This document shows, one piece after another, positions 17,693 to 26,811 of a stretch of 64,000 nt of DNA. Each line of letters begins with the position of its first letter. Within the stretch, counting starts at the first letter, position 1. The notes beneath the pieces were generated by a model. The model was not told where the DNA came from and ran no database searches. It worked only from the letters and a program-made list of their open reading frames with translations. The translations under genes and the position numbers were made by a program. The stretch is from an uncultured Haliea sp. (lineage in GTDB: Bacteria > Pseudomonadota > Gammaproteobacteria > Pseudomonadales > Halieaceae): the NCBI GenBank assembly GCA_913061145.1, contig CAJXUQ010000012.1, forward strand, positions 1 to 64,000. Direction: 5' to 3'.

Positions 17693-18130
17693 TTATTCGC
17701 CGGACTCGTCATCGCCCTTGTCAGCCGAATCATCGCTGCTGCTGCGCGCACTGCGCTCGGCATCAGCTGACTGGCGCTCCTCGTAACGGGTTTTGCGCTC
17801 GCGGCTTTCCTTTTCAGCCTTCATGATGAATGACTCATCAGTGATGGCTTCGTCGCGGCGAATCACCAGGTTACGCAACACGGCATCGTTGTAACGGAAT
17901 GTCGTAGTGAGTTCTTCCATCGCTTCGTTGGACGCTTCAACATTCATCAGCACGTAGTGTGCCTTGTGAATCTTGTTGATAGGGTAGGCCAACTGGCGGC
18001 GACCCCAGTCTTCCAGACGGTGCACACTGCCGCCGTCTTTCTGGATGGTGTTGGAGTAGCGCTCGATCATGCCGGGCACTTGTTCGGACTGGTCCGGGTG
18101 GACCATAAAAACAACTTCGTAATGACGCAT
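17693..18130 (-). CDS. rpsF: 30S ribosomal protein S6 with acidic C-terminal tail
   Basis: 145 residues. The S6 fold covers about 1-95 ([18 protein letters not shown] to [14 protein letters not shown]). The tail from about residue 105 is long, charged and Ser/Asp-rich, ending DDESGE. In E. coli the S6 C-terminus is extended with glutamates by RimK. A rimB-like gene is present at 2.9 kb but no rimK in this window. First gene of the operon; its leader and promoter are annotated separately. Confidence 0.98.
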   Translation of the reverse strand: MRHYEVVFMVHPDQSEQVPGMIERYSNTIQKDGGSVHRLEDWGRRQLAYPINKIHKAHYVLMNVEASNEAMEELTTTFRYNDAVLRNLVIRRDEAITDESFIMKAEKESRERKTRYEERQSADAERSARSSSDDSADKGDDESGE

Positions 18131-18150
18131 GGTGGCTCCTTACGGGTTAA

Positions 18151-18175
18151 TGCTACCCGCCGCAGCGGTGTAGCA
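18151..18175 (-). promoter_or_regulatory. Candidate S6:S18-binding leader hairpin of rpsF
   Basis: On the minus strand this reads TGCTAC, then a CCG-containing asymmetric loop with an inner CCGC/GCGG pairing, then GTAGCA: a 6-bp stem with CCG in an internal loop, 20 bases before the rpsF start. The S6:S18 complex represses its own mRNA through a stem with a conserved CCG bulge, so this is a plausible version of that element. A second hairpin, GGCTG/CAGCC, lies just upstream. Confidence 0.5.
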
Positions 18176-18220
18176 AGGAGAATCGGCTGCCAAAACAGCC
18201 GGGCAAAATTCAGGCCGCGG

Positions 18221-18249
18221 ATTGTATAGACATTGTTTGTCTACCGCAA
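18221..18249 (-). promoter_or_regulatory. Promoter of the rpsF operon with palindromic spacer
   Basis: On the minus strand, TTGCGG (18249-18244) and TACAAT (18226-18221) are separated by 17 bases. The spacer is itself an inverted repeat, TAGACA-5-TGTCTA, filling the gap exactly. Transcription would start near 18214, giving a leader of about 84 bases that contains the candidate S6:S18 element. Confidence 0.6.
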
Positions 18250-18253
18250 GCAG

Positions 18254-19018
18254 TCAGGAAGTCGCTGCGCCGCCGCGCTGGCGCACCACCTCGAACAGGC
18301 AGATACCGGTCGCCACCGAGACATTGAGGCTGCTCACGGTCCCCGCCATCGGCAGCTTGATCAGGTAGTCGCAGAGCTCCCGGGTCAGACGACGCATGCC
18401 ATTACCTTCGGCGCCCATGACCAGGGCCACGGAGCCCCGCAGGTCAGTCTCGTAGAGCGTCGCCTCTGCCTCACCGGCAGTACCGTAGATCCATACACCG
18501 CGCGCCTTCAGGGCCTCCAGTGTGCGGGCAATATTGGTCACGCGGGCAAACGGCACCACTTCCGCAGCGCCGCAGGCCACCTTGCTTACCGTCGGACCGA
18601 GGTCGGCGGACTTGTCCTTCGGCACAATCACTGCATCTACCCCAGCGGCGTCGGCGCTGCGCAGGCAGGCACCCAGATTGTGCGGGTCTGTCACCCCGTC
18701 CAGCACCAGCAGGAGCACCGGGTGGGGACTGTCATCCACCCGCTGCAGCAGTGCCACTTCATCCAGCAGGTTGTCACCCACCGTCTCCGCCGCTGCCGGC
18801 GCGAGCGTGGCGACAGCGCCCTGGTGGCGACCGGCGACCCGCTGATCAAGCACCGCACGGGGCTCACGCACCACAGCAACCCCCTGATTGCGTGCCAGGG
18901 TTTCCAGCGCGGCAATGCGCTTGTCCGAACGGCCCTGCTGCAGCGCGAGCTCGCGGATCGATTCGGGCTTGCGCCGCAGCAGACCGTCTACGGCGTGAAT
19001 GCCGAACAGATACTGCAT
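18254..19018 (-). CDS. rlmB: 23S rRNA (guanosine-2251-2'-O)-methyltransferase
   Basis: 254-residue SPOUT/TrmH methyltransferase that modifies G2251 in the P loop of 23S rRNA. The N-terminal substrate-binding domain begins YLFGIHAVDGLLRRKPESI. The knotted C-terminal domain has the family motifs VLDGVTDPHNLGACLRSADAAG (in two parts), VMGAEGNGMRRL and MAGTVSSLNVSVATGICLFE. It starts 6 bases after rnr and is surely co-transcribed with it, as in E. coli. Confidence 0.97.
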   Translation of the reverse strand: MQYLFGIHAVDGLLRRKPESIRELALQQGRSDKRIAALETLARNQGVAVVREPRAVLDQRVAGRHQGAVATLAPAAAETVGDNLLDEVALLQRVDDSPHPVLLLVLDGVTDPHNLGACLRSADAAGVDAVIVPKDKSADLGPTVSKVACGAAEVVPFARVTNIARTLEALKARGVWIYGTAGEAEATLYETDLRGSVALVMGAEGNGMRRLTRELCDYLIKLPMAGTVSSLNVSVATGICLFEVVRQRGGAATS

Positions 19019-19024
19019 GGCTGA

Positions 19025-21436
19025 TCAGCGCCTGCGGCGCCGGGATTTGCCCGCGGGCCTGGCGCTGCCGTCGGCGGCACCCTTGCCACCGCCAGCCCTC
19101 GACTTGGTGGCCGCCCTGGGCTTTGCATCACCGGCCTTTTTACGCGACGCGCCCGCTGTCTGTGCCGTGGTTTCCGCCTTGCGCTTGCGCGATTTACCGG
19201 CCTTGCCCTTGGTGGCCGAGGGTGCGTCGATCAGTTCCAGATCGATCTTCTTGTCATCGAGGTCAACCCGCGCCACCTGCACACGCACCCGGCCTCCAAG
19301 CCGATAGCTGCGACCACTGCGCTCACCCACCAGTCGCTGTTTGGCGGCATCGAAACTGTAGTAGTCGCCGGGCAGCGCGCTGATATGCACCAGACCTTCG
19401 ATGTAGATGGGCTGCAGCTCGACAAACAGCCCAAACGAGGTGACTGCGGCAATGACGCCATCGAACTCGTCGCCGACATGCTCCTGCAGGAACTCACATT
19501 TGAGCCAGGATTCCACATCACGGGTGGCATCGTCCGCACGCCGCTCGGTCATGGAACAGTGCAGGCCCTGGGCGACCATATCGCGCTCGGTATAAGGGAA
19601 AATGGCCTCGCGCGCAATTTCCGGCGCACCGCGCTGGCGCTGCACGGTTTTGGTGCGCACCTTGGAGCGGATAATATGGCGGATACCCCGATGCACCAGC
19701 AGGTCGGCATAACGCCGTATGGGTGAAGTGAAGTGCGCGTAGGCGGGGTAATGCAGGCCGAAGTGGCCTTCATTCTCCGGGGTGTAGACGGCCTGGCGCA
19801 GGGAGCGCAGCAGCATGGTCTGGATCACATTGACGTCATCGCGCCCCTGCACCGCGTCGAGCAACTCACCGTAGTGCGCCGGCGTGGGCTTCTCGCCACC
19901 GCGCAGTTCCAGCCCCAGTTCGCCGAGAAAAGCGCGCAGGTTCTCCAGTTTCTCCGGCGTGGGGCCCTCATGCACCCGGTACAGCACCGGGAGCTTGTGT
20001 TCCTCGTAAAACCGGGCAGCCGCCACGTTGGCGCAGAGCATGCACTCTTCGATCAGTTTGTGGGCATCGTTGCGCACGACCGGCACAATGGCGTCGATCT
20101 TGCGCTGCTCGTTGAACAGAATGCGGGTTTCCGTGGTTTCGAAATCAATGGCCCCGCGCACGTCCCGCGCCTTGCGCAGCACCTTGTACAAAGACTGCAG
20201 GCGTTTCAGATCCTTGAGCCGGGCCTTGTCGATCTGCGGGTGACTACCGGCCTCCAGTGCTTCGCCGACCTGGGTGTAGGTGAGCCGCGCCTGCGAGTGG
20301 ATAACCGCCTCGTAAAAGCGATAGCCGGTCAGTTTGCCCGCGCCGCTCAGTTCCATTTCACACACCATAGCGAGCCGATCGACCTGTGGCTTCAGCGAAC
20401 ACAGGCCGTTGGACAGCGCCTCCGGCAACATGGGGACCACCTGCTCCGGAAAATACACCGAGTTGCCGCGCAAGGCAGCCTCTTCGTCCAGTGCGGAGCC
20501 CGGGCGCACATAATGCGATACATCGGCAATGGCCACCCAGAGTCGCCAGCCACGCAAGCGCTTCTCGCAGTACACCGCATCATCAAAGTCGCGTGCATCT
20601 TCACCGTCGATGGTGACGAAGCCCAGATCACGCAAATCCGCGCGATGCTTTTTGTCCTCTTCCCGAGGCTCCTCCTCCAGCGAACCCGCCTCGCGCAGCA
20701 CCGCCTCCGGCCATTCGTGCGGAATGCCGTGTGAACGAATGGCAACATCGATCTCCAGCCCCGGGTCCAGATGGTCCCCCAGCACTTCGACCACCTGGCC
20801 CTTGGCACCCAGGTTGCGAGTGGGGTAGTCAGTGATCTCCGCCGTCACGATCTGGCCCGACTTCGCACCCCCCTTGAGCTTCGGGGGAATCAGAATGCGG
20901 TGGTTGACGCGGCTGTTGTCAGGCACCACAAAACCGATGCCGCTTTCTTCTTCATAGCGGCCGACAATGCGCGAGGTGCCACGATGCAGCACTTCCACCA
21001 CCCGCCCTTCCGGGCGCCCGCGGCGATCCAGCCCGATAATGCCCACCAGCACCTCATCGCCATCGAACACAAACTGCATCTGGCGGGAACTGAGGTAGAC
21101 GTCATCACCTTCGTCCAGCGGCACGGCAAAGCCATAGCCGTCGCGGTGCCCCTGCACACGGCAGCGCAGCAGGTTCAGTTTGTCCACCAGTCCGTAGGCA
21201 CCGCGGCGATTGACCATCAGTTGTCCGTCGCGCTCCATGGCGCGGAGCCGCTTGCGCACGGCCTCCACCTGCTCTTCTTCATGCAGGTCAAGTTCACGGG
21301 CGATGTGCGCATGGCTGAGCGGTTTATCCGCTGCAGTGAGCAGGTCGAGTATGACTTCGCGGCTGGGGATGGGGTTGTCGTAGCGGGCGGCTTCGCGCTC
21401 GGCGTGGGGGTCGGCAATCTTGCCTTTTTTGGCCAT
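19025..21436 (-). CDS. rnr: Ribonuclease R
   Basis: 3'-5' exoribonuclease that degrades structured RNA. The 803 residues run in the standard order: winged helix (about 25-90), cold-shock domains (about 90-230), the RNB catalytic domain with DGEDARDFDDAVYCE (catalytic aspartates) and TSPIRRYADLLVHR, an S1 domain (about 650-735, GVIAAVTSFGLFVEL) and a Lys/Arg-rich tail ending SRRRRR. It is the first gene of rnr-rlmB and is divergent from tRNA-Leu. Confidence 0.97.
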   Translation of the reverse strand: MAKKGKIADPHAEREAARYDNPIPSREVILDLLTAADKPLSHAHIARELDLHEEEQVEAVRKRLRAMERDGQLMVNRRGAYGLVDKLNLLRCRVQGHRDGYGFAVPLDEGDDVYLSSRQMQFVFDGDEVLVGIIGLDRRGRPEGRVVEVLHRGTSRIVGRYEEESGIGFVVPDNSRVNHRILIPPKLKGGAKSGQIVTAEITDYPTRNLGAKGQVVEVLGDHLDPGLEIDVAIRSHGIPHEWPEAVLREAGSLEEEPREEDKKHRADLRDLGFVTIDGEDARDFDDAVYCEKRLRGWRLWVAIADVSHYVRPGSALDEEAALRGNSVYFPEQVVPMLPEALSNGLCSLKPQVDRLAMVCEMELSGAGKLTGYRFYEAVIHSQARLTYTQVGEALEAGSHPQIDKARLKDLKRLQSLYKVLRKARDVRGAIDFETTETRILFNEQRKIDAIVPVVRNDAHKLIEECMLCANVAAARFYEEHKLPVLYRVHEGPTPEKLENLRAFLGELGLELRGGEKPTPAHYGELLDAVQGRDDVNVIQTMLLRSLRQAVYTPENEGHFGLHYPAYAHFTSPIRRYADLLVHRGIRHIIRSKVRTKTVQRQRGAPEIAREAIFPYTERDMVAQGLHCSMTERRADDATRDVESWLKCEFLQEHVGDEFDGVIAAVTSFGLFVELQPIYIEGLVHISALPGDYYSFDAAKQRLVGERSGRSYRLGGRVRVQVARVDLDDKKIDLELIDAPSATKGKAGKSRKRKAETTAQTAGASRKKAGDAKPRAATKSRAGGGKGAADGSARPAGKSRRRRR

Positions 21437-21504
21437 AGGTAAAGGGGCTTCCTGTCGTGTTTTGACGTTGTCGAAATTTTAATTGGCGACAGTATACGCG
21501 AGGA

Positions 21505-21533
21505 TTGACAAAGCTGCTGCGGAAAAGTAAAGT
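21505..21533 (+). promoter_or_regulatory. Promoter of tRNA-Leu
   Basis: A consensus -35 TTGACA (21505-21510), a 17-base spacer and TAAAGT (21528-21533) are followed by a GC-rich discriminator, GCGCGCC, typical of stable-RNA promoters under stringent control. The tRNA begins 36 bases after the -10. Confidence 0.78.
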
Positions 21534-21568
21534 GCGCGCCCTCGGGTAATCCACCGCGATTGCACGAT

Positions 21569-21655
21569 GCCCAGGTGGTGAAATTGGTAGACACGCTAGC
21601 TTCAGGTGCTAGTGCTCGAAAGGGCGTGGAGGTTCAAGTCCTCTCCTGGGCACCA
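21569..21655 (+). tRNA. tRNA-Leu(CAG)
   Basis: 87 nt including an encoded CCA. Acceptor stem GCCCAGG/CCTGGGC, anticodon stem CTAGC/GCTAG around the loop TTCAGGT (anticodon CAG), a long variable arm and T-loop GGTTCAAGTCC. It reads CUG leucine codons, the dominant leucine codon in this GC-rich DNA. In Pseudomonas a tRNA-Leu stands between rnr and purA; here about 26 kb separates it from purA. It converges on the SolA-like gene. Confidence 0.97.
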
Positions 21656-21744
21656 TCTTCCCGAACACGACGCTTCAGAACATTTCCGCAGAATCCGCAG
21701 TAGCACGCCGTCCGGCGCCCTCCAGGTGCACGTGCGACCCCGAT

Positions 21745-22836
21745 CTATGGCCGCTGGAAACGTGACAATCCCAAAAATGCACAATCCACAGCGGGGGCCT
21801 GTCCAGTCGCCAGGTCCACGAGTATCTCCCCCAACACCGGTGCGAACTTGAAGCCGTGCCCCGATAGCCCGGCGGCAAACGCGACGTTACTGCTGCCCGG
21901 GTAGCGGTCTACAATGAAGTGATCATCCGGCGAGCGTGTGTAAAAGCAGGTCTGATGATTCAAACGTTCGCCCACTACACCAGGCAGGTGGTCGCGCACG
22001 AAAGCCTCTATACGCTCGCTGTCCAACGTGTCCGGCGCCCTGCTGGCGTTCATGGGATCGCTCACCACCTCCCCGCCGCTATGCTCAGCCACCTTCAAGC
22101 GCCCGTCCATTACCGGAAAGCCATAAAATTGACCGTGCGGAAGGTCAAAGAAGAAGCCGTTCTGGTAGCGGCTGTCGTCGCAGCGAAACCAGTGCAGGTG
22201 CTTTCGTTGCACGGTGAGCGGCAGCTCCAGTGTTTGCAACAGGCGAGCGCTCCATGCCCCTCCGGCAACAACCAGGGAGTCGGCGCTATAACTGTCACCT
22301 TCCGTGGTCACCACCACGCCCGAGGCAGTGGCCTGCCAGTCAACCACTGATTCGCCCCATCGGTGCTCGGCCCCGGCAGCTACTGCCTGTTCCAGATGCG
22401 TCAGTACGCACCGCTCGACGGGCAGCCAACCGGCGTCAGCTTCGTAAAGCGCGGCAAAGCCGGCCGGCGCGCAGAACTGAGGCAGGGCGTTCTCGGGCAC
22501 CACCTGGACATCCAGTTGATGCTCGCTCGCCGAATTCCGAACGCCCTCAACGATTTGACCGCCAGCAGGACCGAAATAGAAGACACCACTGCGGTGAAGC
22601 AGGGAGGGAGCGAGTTGCTCCCACAGCGCATAACTGCGCTTGAGCATGGGCACGTAGTTGCTGTGCTCAAAGTAAGACAGACGGATCAACCTTGATTCAC
22701 CGTGCGAACTGCCCCGGTCGTGGGCCGGCGGAAAGCGGTCCAGCCCGAGGCAACGCAGCCCCCGCCGCGCGGCGTGATACAGGGCGGCACTGCCCACACC
22801 GCCCGTGCCCAGCACAATAAGATCGTAGTGGCTCAT
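21745..22836 (-). CDS. SolA-like FAD amine oxidase (N-methyltryptophan/sarcosine oxidase family)
   Basis: 363-residue monomeric sarcosine oxidase-type flavoprotein. The Rossmann motif VLGTGGVGSAALYHAARRG (about 8-26) binds FAD. RGSSHGESRLIRLSYFEH, FYGFP and CFYTRSPDDHFIVD are family segments, the cysteine in the last being the usual covalent FAD attachment site. It oxidises N-methyl amino acids to the amino acid, formaldehyde and H2O2; whether N-methyltryptophan or sarcosine is the substrate is not decided by sequence. ATG 22836 (MSHYDLIVLG) is used. First gene of the accessory block after tRNA-Leu. Confidence 0.85.
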   Translation of the reverse strand: MSHYDLIVLGTGGVGSAALYHAARRGLRCLGLDRFPPAHDRGSSHGESRLIRLSYFEHSNYVPMLKRSYALWEQLAPSLLHRSGVFYFGPAGGQIVEGVRNSASEHQLDVQVVPENALPQFCAPAGFAALYEADAGWLPVERCVLTHLEQAVAAGAEHRWGESVVDWQATASGVVVTTEGDSYSADSLVVAGGAWSARLLQTLELPLTVQRKHLHWFRCDDSRYQNGFFFDLPHGQFYGFPVMDGRLKVAEHSGGEVVSDPMNASRAPDTLDSERIEAFVRDHLPGVVGERLNHQTCFYTRSPDDHFIVDRYPGSSNVAFAAGLSGHGFKFAPVLGEILVDLATGQAPAVDCAFLGLSRFQRP

Positions 22837-22888
22837 GACTGCAGCGACCAGTCGGGCTGAGGATTTCTCGGGCAAAATAGCAGGGTTT

Positions 22889-23623
22889 TCACATCCCGAC
22901 CAGCATCCAGACTCCAGCCAATACCATGAACACGTTCTCCGTCAGGGAAACAAACCCGAGCGGCACCTGGCTGTCACCACCCACACACGCACACTTCAGT
23001 TCGCGCCGGTCTATATACACTGCCTTGAACACCGAGACCGCACCCACTGAGCCGATAAAGAGCGCGACCGGCGCGAATGCCCATGGCGCTACGCCGGCCA
23101 GCATGCCAATACCGGCATAGGCCTCCGCGAAGGGATAGACATAAGCATAGCGCACGTAACGCATGGCGAGCAGGTCGTAGGTCACGAACTGGTTGGAGAA
23201 GGCGGTGAGATCCTGCAGTTTCTGGATGGCCAGCACCACCATGCTCAAGCCGATGAACGTCGACACCGCAGCCGGCAGGTCCAGCTCGCCGCCACCGCCC
23301 CACGCCAGTGCCAGTGCCGCCAGCCCAGAGGTTGCGAAGATGGCGATGACAGGTTTGTAGGTGGTGCCCGAATCACCCTCCTGATCAAGGCCCAGATGCG
23401 CGCGCAGCGCTTCGTAACCACCGATCTGCTCACCCTCAATAAATACCTGCGGTGTGGTGTCCACACCGCGCTCCCGCTTGAAGCTATCGGCTTCCTGTCG
23501 CGAGGTGAGTACGCGGTCATCCAGTTCGAAGCCCTCGCGCCGGAGCAGGTCTCGCGATTTCAGCCCGAAGGGACAGATATGCTCCGCCGTTTCCATGCGG
23601 TATAGCGTTGCCTGTTGTGCCAT
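22889..23623 (-). CDS. Glutaredoxin-MauE fusion membrane protein
   Basis: 244 residues. The N-terminal glutaredoxin domain (about 5-80) has the active-site segment HICPFG with a single cysteine (C17) and the cis-Pro region TPQVFIEGEQIGGYEAL. Four hydrophobic segments follow (about 92-107, 113-133, 155-180, 183-200 and a final 220-243), typical of the MauE/DoxX redox membrane family, with CACVGG in the last loop. Such proteins pass electrons between thiols across the inner membrane. ATG 23623 follows AGGAGT; an upstream in-frame start is less likely. It lies 50 bases after cusA, so it is probably the last gene of the Cu/Ag operon. Confidence 0.75.
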   Translation of the reverse strand: MAQQATLYRMETAEHICPFGLKSRDLLRREGFELDDRVLTSRQEADSFKRERGVDTTPQVFIEGEQIGGYEALRAHLGLDQEGDSGTTYKPVIAIFATSGLAALALAWGGGGELDLPAAVSTFIGLSMVVLAIQKLQDLTAFSNQFVTYDLLAMRYVRYAYVYPFAEAYAGIGMLAGVAPWAFAPVALFIGSVGAVSVFKAVYIDRRELKCACVGGDSQVPLGFVSLTENVFMVLAGVWMLVGM

Positions 23624-23673
23624 GAGCGACTCCTCTCTCACGTCGTTGCCAGAAAGTGTAGACGCTGTACGCC

Positions 23674-26600
23674 TTACTCGCCCTGTGCGCCCTCTGCGCT
23701 TGACTGCAAGCCCCGTCGCCGCCAGAGCAGATACACCGTGGGCAGCACCAACAGTGTCAGAACCACGGCACTCGCCATGCCTCCCACCAGCGGCGCTGCA
23801 ATACGCTGCATGATTTCCGTGCCGGTGCCGCTGCCGAACATGATGGGCAGCAGGCCGAGGATGATGGTTGCCGAGGTCATCATGACCGGTCGAATACGCC
23901 GCCCGGCGCCGCTGAGCACCGCCTCGACAAGCTGCGTCGACGTCGGTTGCCCGCCGCTGTCCTGCAGCAATCGGCGCCAGGCCTGGTCGAGATACACCAG
24001 CATAATGACGCCGATCTCCACGGCCACACCGGCCAGGGCAATAAAGCCAACGCCGACCGCTACCGAGTAGTTGTAACCCAGCAGATACATGAGCCAGATG
24101 CTGCCCACCAGTGCCAGTGGCAGCGTGCCCAGAATGATCGCGACCTCGGCCACGCTGCGAAAGTTCAGGTACAGCAGCACCACGATGATGCCCAGGGTCA
24201 GTGGCACCACGTAAGTGAGTTTTGCCTTGGCGCGCAGCATGTACTCATATTGGCCGGACCAGGTGAGGGAGTACCCAGGCGGCAGCTCAATCCGTTCGGC
24301 GACGATGCTCTGCGCCTGCTCGACAAAGCTGCCCACATCCACACCCTCGATGTCCACAAAGGTCCAGCCGTTGAGCCGCGCATTCTCGCTCTTAATCGCT
24401 GGCGGACCCTCCTCGATGTACACCCTCGCCACGTCGCCCAGCGCGATGTGCTGGCCACCGGGCGTGACGATTGGCAACAGCGCCAGCTGTTCCGGTGAGT
24501 CGCGGTAGTCCTCGGGGTAGCGCAGGTTCACCGGATAGCGCTCGAGACCCTCGATGGTCTGCGTAACGTTGGCACCACCGATGGCCGTGGCCACTACCTG
24601 CTGCACATCCGCGATATTGAGGCCGTAGCGCGCCGCGCTGGCGCGCTGTATGTCCACCTTGATGTAGCGCCCGCCCGCCACGCGCTCTGAGTACACCGAC
24701 GCTGTACCGGGCACGTTCTGCAGCACCTGCTCCAGACGCTCCCCGATGCGCTCAATCTGCCGCAGGTCCGGCCCTGCGACCTTGATGCCCACCGGTGTCT
24801 TGATGCCGGTTGCCAGCATGTCGATGCGGGTCTTGATCGGCATCACCCAGGCATTGGTAAGCCCCGGAAGCTTCACCAGCGCATCCAGTTCCTGTTTCAG
24901 TTTGTCAGTGGTCATCCCCTCGCGCCACATCGACTTCGGATGCAACTGCACGAAGGTTTCGATCATGGTGAGCGGAGCGGGGTCGGTGGCCGTCTCTGCG
25001 CGTCCGATTTTGCCGAACACGGTCTTCACCTCGGGCACCGTGGCAATCAGCCGGTCGGTCTGCTGCAACAGCTCGCGAGCCTTGCCAATGGAGAGCCCGG
25101 GGTAGGTGGTGGGCATGTACATCAGGTCGCCCTCGTCGAGATCGGGAATGAACTCACTGCCAATCTTGCCGGCGGGCCAGAACCCCACCGCTGTCACCAG
25201 CGCGGCCAGGCACAGGGTCCTTGCGGGATAGCGCAGCGCTAACTGCAGTACACGCAGATAGCCTGCCGTGAGCGCGCGATTGATCGGATTGCGATCCTCC
25301 GCAAGCACCTTGCCGCGAATGAAATAGCCCATCAACACCGGCACCAGGGTGATGGCAAGGGCGGCACTGGCTGCCATGGCATAGGTTTTGGTGAAGGCCA
25401 GGGGCGCGAACATACGACCCTCCTGGGCTTCCAGGGTAAACACCGGCAAAAAGCTCACAGTGATGATCAGCAGCGTGAAAAACAGCGCCGGCCCGACCTC
25501 CGTGGCGGAGTCTGCGACGATACGCCAGCGATTCTGCTCGGTGAGCGGGGTGCGCTCCATGTGCTTGTGCATGTTCTCGATCATGACAATGGCGCCGTCA
25601 ATCATGGCGCCAATGGCGATGGCAATACCGCCCAGCGACATGATGTTGGCGTTCAGGCCCTGCCAGTGCATGACGGTGAAGGCCGCCAGAATACCCACCG
25701 GCAGGCTGATAATGGCCACCAGCGACGAGCGCACATGGAACAGGAAAGCCATGCACACCAGCGCCACCACCAGAAACTCCTCCAGCAGTTTACCCCACAG
25801 GTTATCCACGGCGCGCTCAATCAACGCGGAGCGATCGTAGACGGTCACCACCTCCACACCCTCCGGCAGCCCGGCCCGTAACTGCTCGAGGCGCGCCCTC
25901 ACCCGCTCAATCGTCTGCCTGGCGTTTTCGCCGTAACGCATGACGACAATGCCGCCGACCACTTCACCCTCGCCATTCAGCTCGGCGATGCCACGGCGCA
26001 TCTGCGGACCGAGCTGGATATCCGCGATATCCCGCAGACGCAGCGGCGTCCCGTTGGCATCCAGGCCCAGCGGAATCTCGGCCAGATCCTCCACGCTGGC
26101 GATATACCCGGTCGCACGCACCATATATTCCGCTTCGGCCATCTCCACCACCGAAGCACCGATTTCCTGATTGCCGCGCTGGATCGCCGTCTGCACCAGC
26201 GACAGGGGTATGCCATAGGCGCGCAGCTTCTCCGGGCTCACCCTCACCTGGTACTGCTTGACCATGCCACCGAGGGTGGCGACCTCCGCCACACCCGGCA
26301 CGGTCTGCAGCTCGTATTTCAGGAACCAGTCCTGCAGGCTGCGCAGCTGGCTGATGTCGTGCCGACCGCTGCGGTCGACCAGCGCGTACAGGTACACCCA
26401 GCCGACACCCGTCGCATCCGGGCCAAGCTGCGGCCGGGCGCCGTCCGGAAGCGTGGGCGCCACCTGTGACAGATATTCCAGCACCCGCGAACGAGCCCAG
26501 TAGAGGTCGGTGTCTTCATCAAAGATCACGTACACGTAGGAGTCACCGAAGAAGGAGAAGCCGCGCACGGTTTCCGCGCCGGGGACCGCGAGCATGGCGG

Positions 26601-26811
26601 CGGTCAGCGGATAGGTCACCTGATCCTGCACTACCTGCGGCGCCTGTCCAGGATACCGGGTCTTGATGATGACCTGTACGTCGGAGAGATCGGGAATGGC
26701 GTCCACCGGGGTATTTCTCAGCGACCAGGCGCCGGCAGCCACCAGCACCAGGGTCGACAGCAACACAAAGCAGCGGTTGTACACCGACCAGCGAATAATC
26801 GAGGCGATCAT
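23674..26811 (-). CDS. cusA: CusA-type heavy-metal RND efflux pump
   Basis: 1045-residue inner-membrane RND transporter that uses the proton gradient to expel metal from periplasm and cytosol. Twelve transmembrane segments with two large periplasmic loops are visible. The TM4 signature GAMIDGAIVMIENMHK, with the proton-relay aspartate, and the periplasmic MPIKTRIDMLATGIKTPVG (methionine-containing) are those of the monovalent-metal (Cu+/Ag+) branch rather than the Zn/Co/Cd CzcA branch. The start overlaps the end of cusB by four bases. Copper or silver as substrate is supported by the motif and by the His/Met-rich neighbours. Confidence 0.92.
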   Translation of the reverse strand: MIASIIRWSVYNRCFVLLSTLVLVAAGAWSLRNTPVDAIPDLSDVQVIIKTRYPGQAPQVVQDQVTYPLTAAMLAVPGAETVRGFSFFGDSYVYVIFDEDTDLYWARSRVLEYLSQVAPTLPDGARPQLGPDATGVGWVYLYALVDRSGRHDISQLRSLQDWFLKYELQTVPGVAEVATLGGMVKQYQVRVSPEKLRAYGIPLSLVQTAIQRGNQEIGASVVEMAEAEYMVRATGYIASVEDLAEIPLGLDANGTPLRLRDIADIQLGPQMRRGIAELNGEGEVVGGIVVMRYGENARQTIERVRARLEQLRAGLPEGVEVVTVYDRSALIERAVDNLWGKLLEEFLVVALVCMAFLFHVRSSLVAIISLPVGILAAFTVMHWQGLNANIMSLGGIAIAIGAMIDGAIVMIENMHKHMERTPLTEQNRWRIVADSATEVGPALFFTLLIITVSFLPVFTLEAQEGRMFAPLAFTKTYAMAASAALAITLVPVLMGYFIRGKVLAEDRNPINRALTAGYLRVLQLALRYPARTLCLAALVTAVGFWPAGKIGSEFIPDLDEGDLMYMPTTYPGLSIGKARELLQQTDRLIATVPEVKTVFGKIGRAETATDPAPLTMIETFVQLHPKSMWREGMTTDKLKQELDALVKLPGLTNAWVMPIKTRIDMLATGIKTPVGIKVAGPDLRQIERIGERLEQVLQNVPGTASVYSERVAGGRYIKVDIQRASAARYGLNIADVQQVVATAIGGANVTQTIEGLERYPVNLRYPEDYRDSPEQLALLPIVTPGGQHIALGDVARVYIEEGPPAIKSENARLNGWTFVDIEGVDVGSFVEQAQSIVAERIELPPGYSLTWSGQYEYMLRAKAKLTYVVPLTLGIIVVLLYLNFRSVAEVAIILGTLPLALVGSIWLMYLLGYNYSVAVGVGFIALAGVAVEIGVIMLVYLDQAWRRLLQDSGGQPTSTQLVEAVLSGAGRRIRPVMMTSATIILGLLPIMFGSGTGTEIMQRIAAPLVGGMASAVVLTLLVLPTVYLLWRRRGLQSSAEGAQGE

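Noticed and set aside
18520..19383. 287-codon plus-strand frame across rlmB and rnr
   Set aside because: Antisense shadow with Arg/Pro/Cys-rich composition typical of a wrong frame in GC-rich DNA.
21602..21784. Minus-strand peptide containing CPGEDLNLHA
   Set aside because: It is the antisense reading of tRNA-Leu, a common false gene.
21745..22836. SolA-like protein as part of the Cus operon
   Set aside because: Same strand and 52 bases away, but amine oxidation has no clear metal link and the gap gives no proof of co-transcription.
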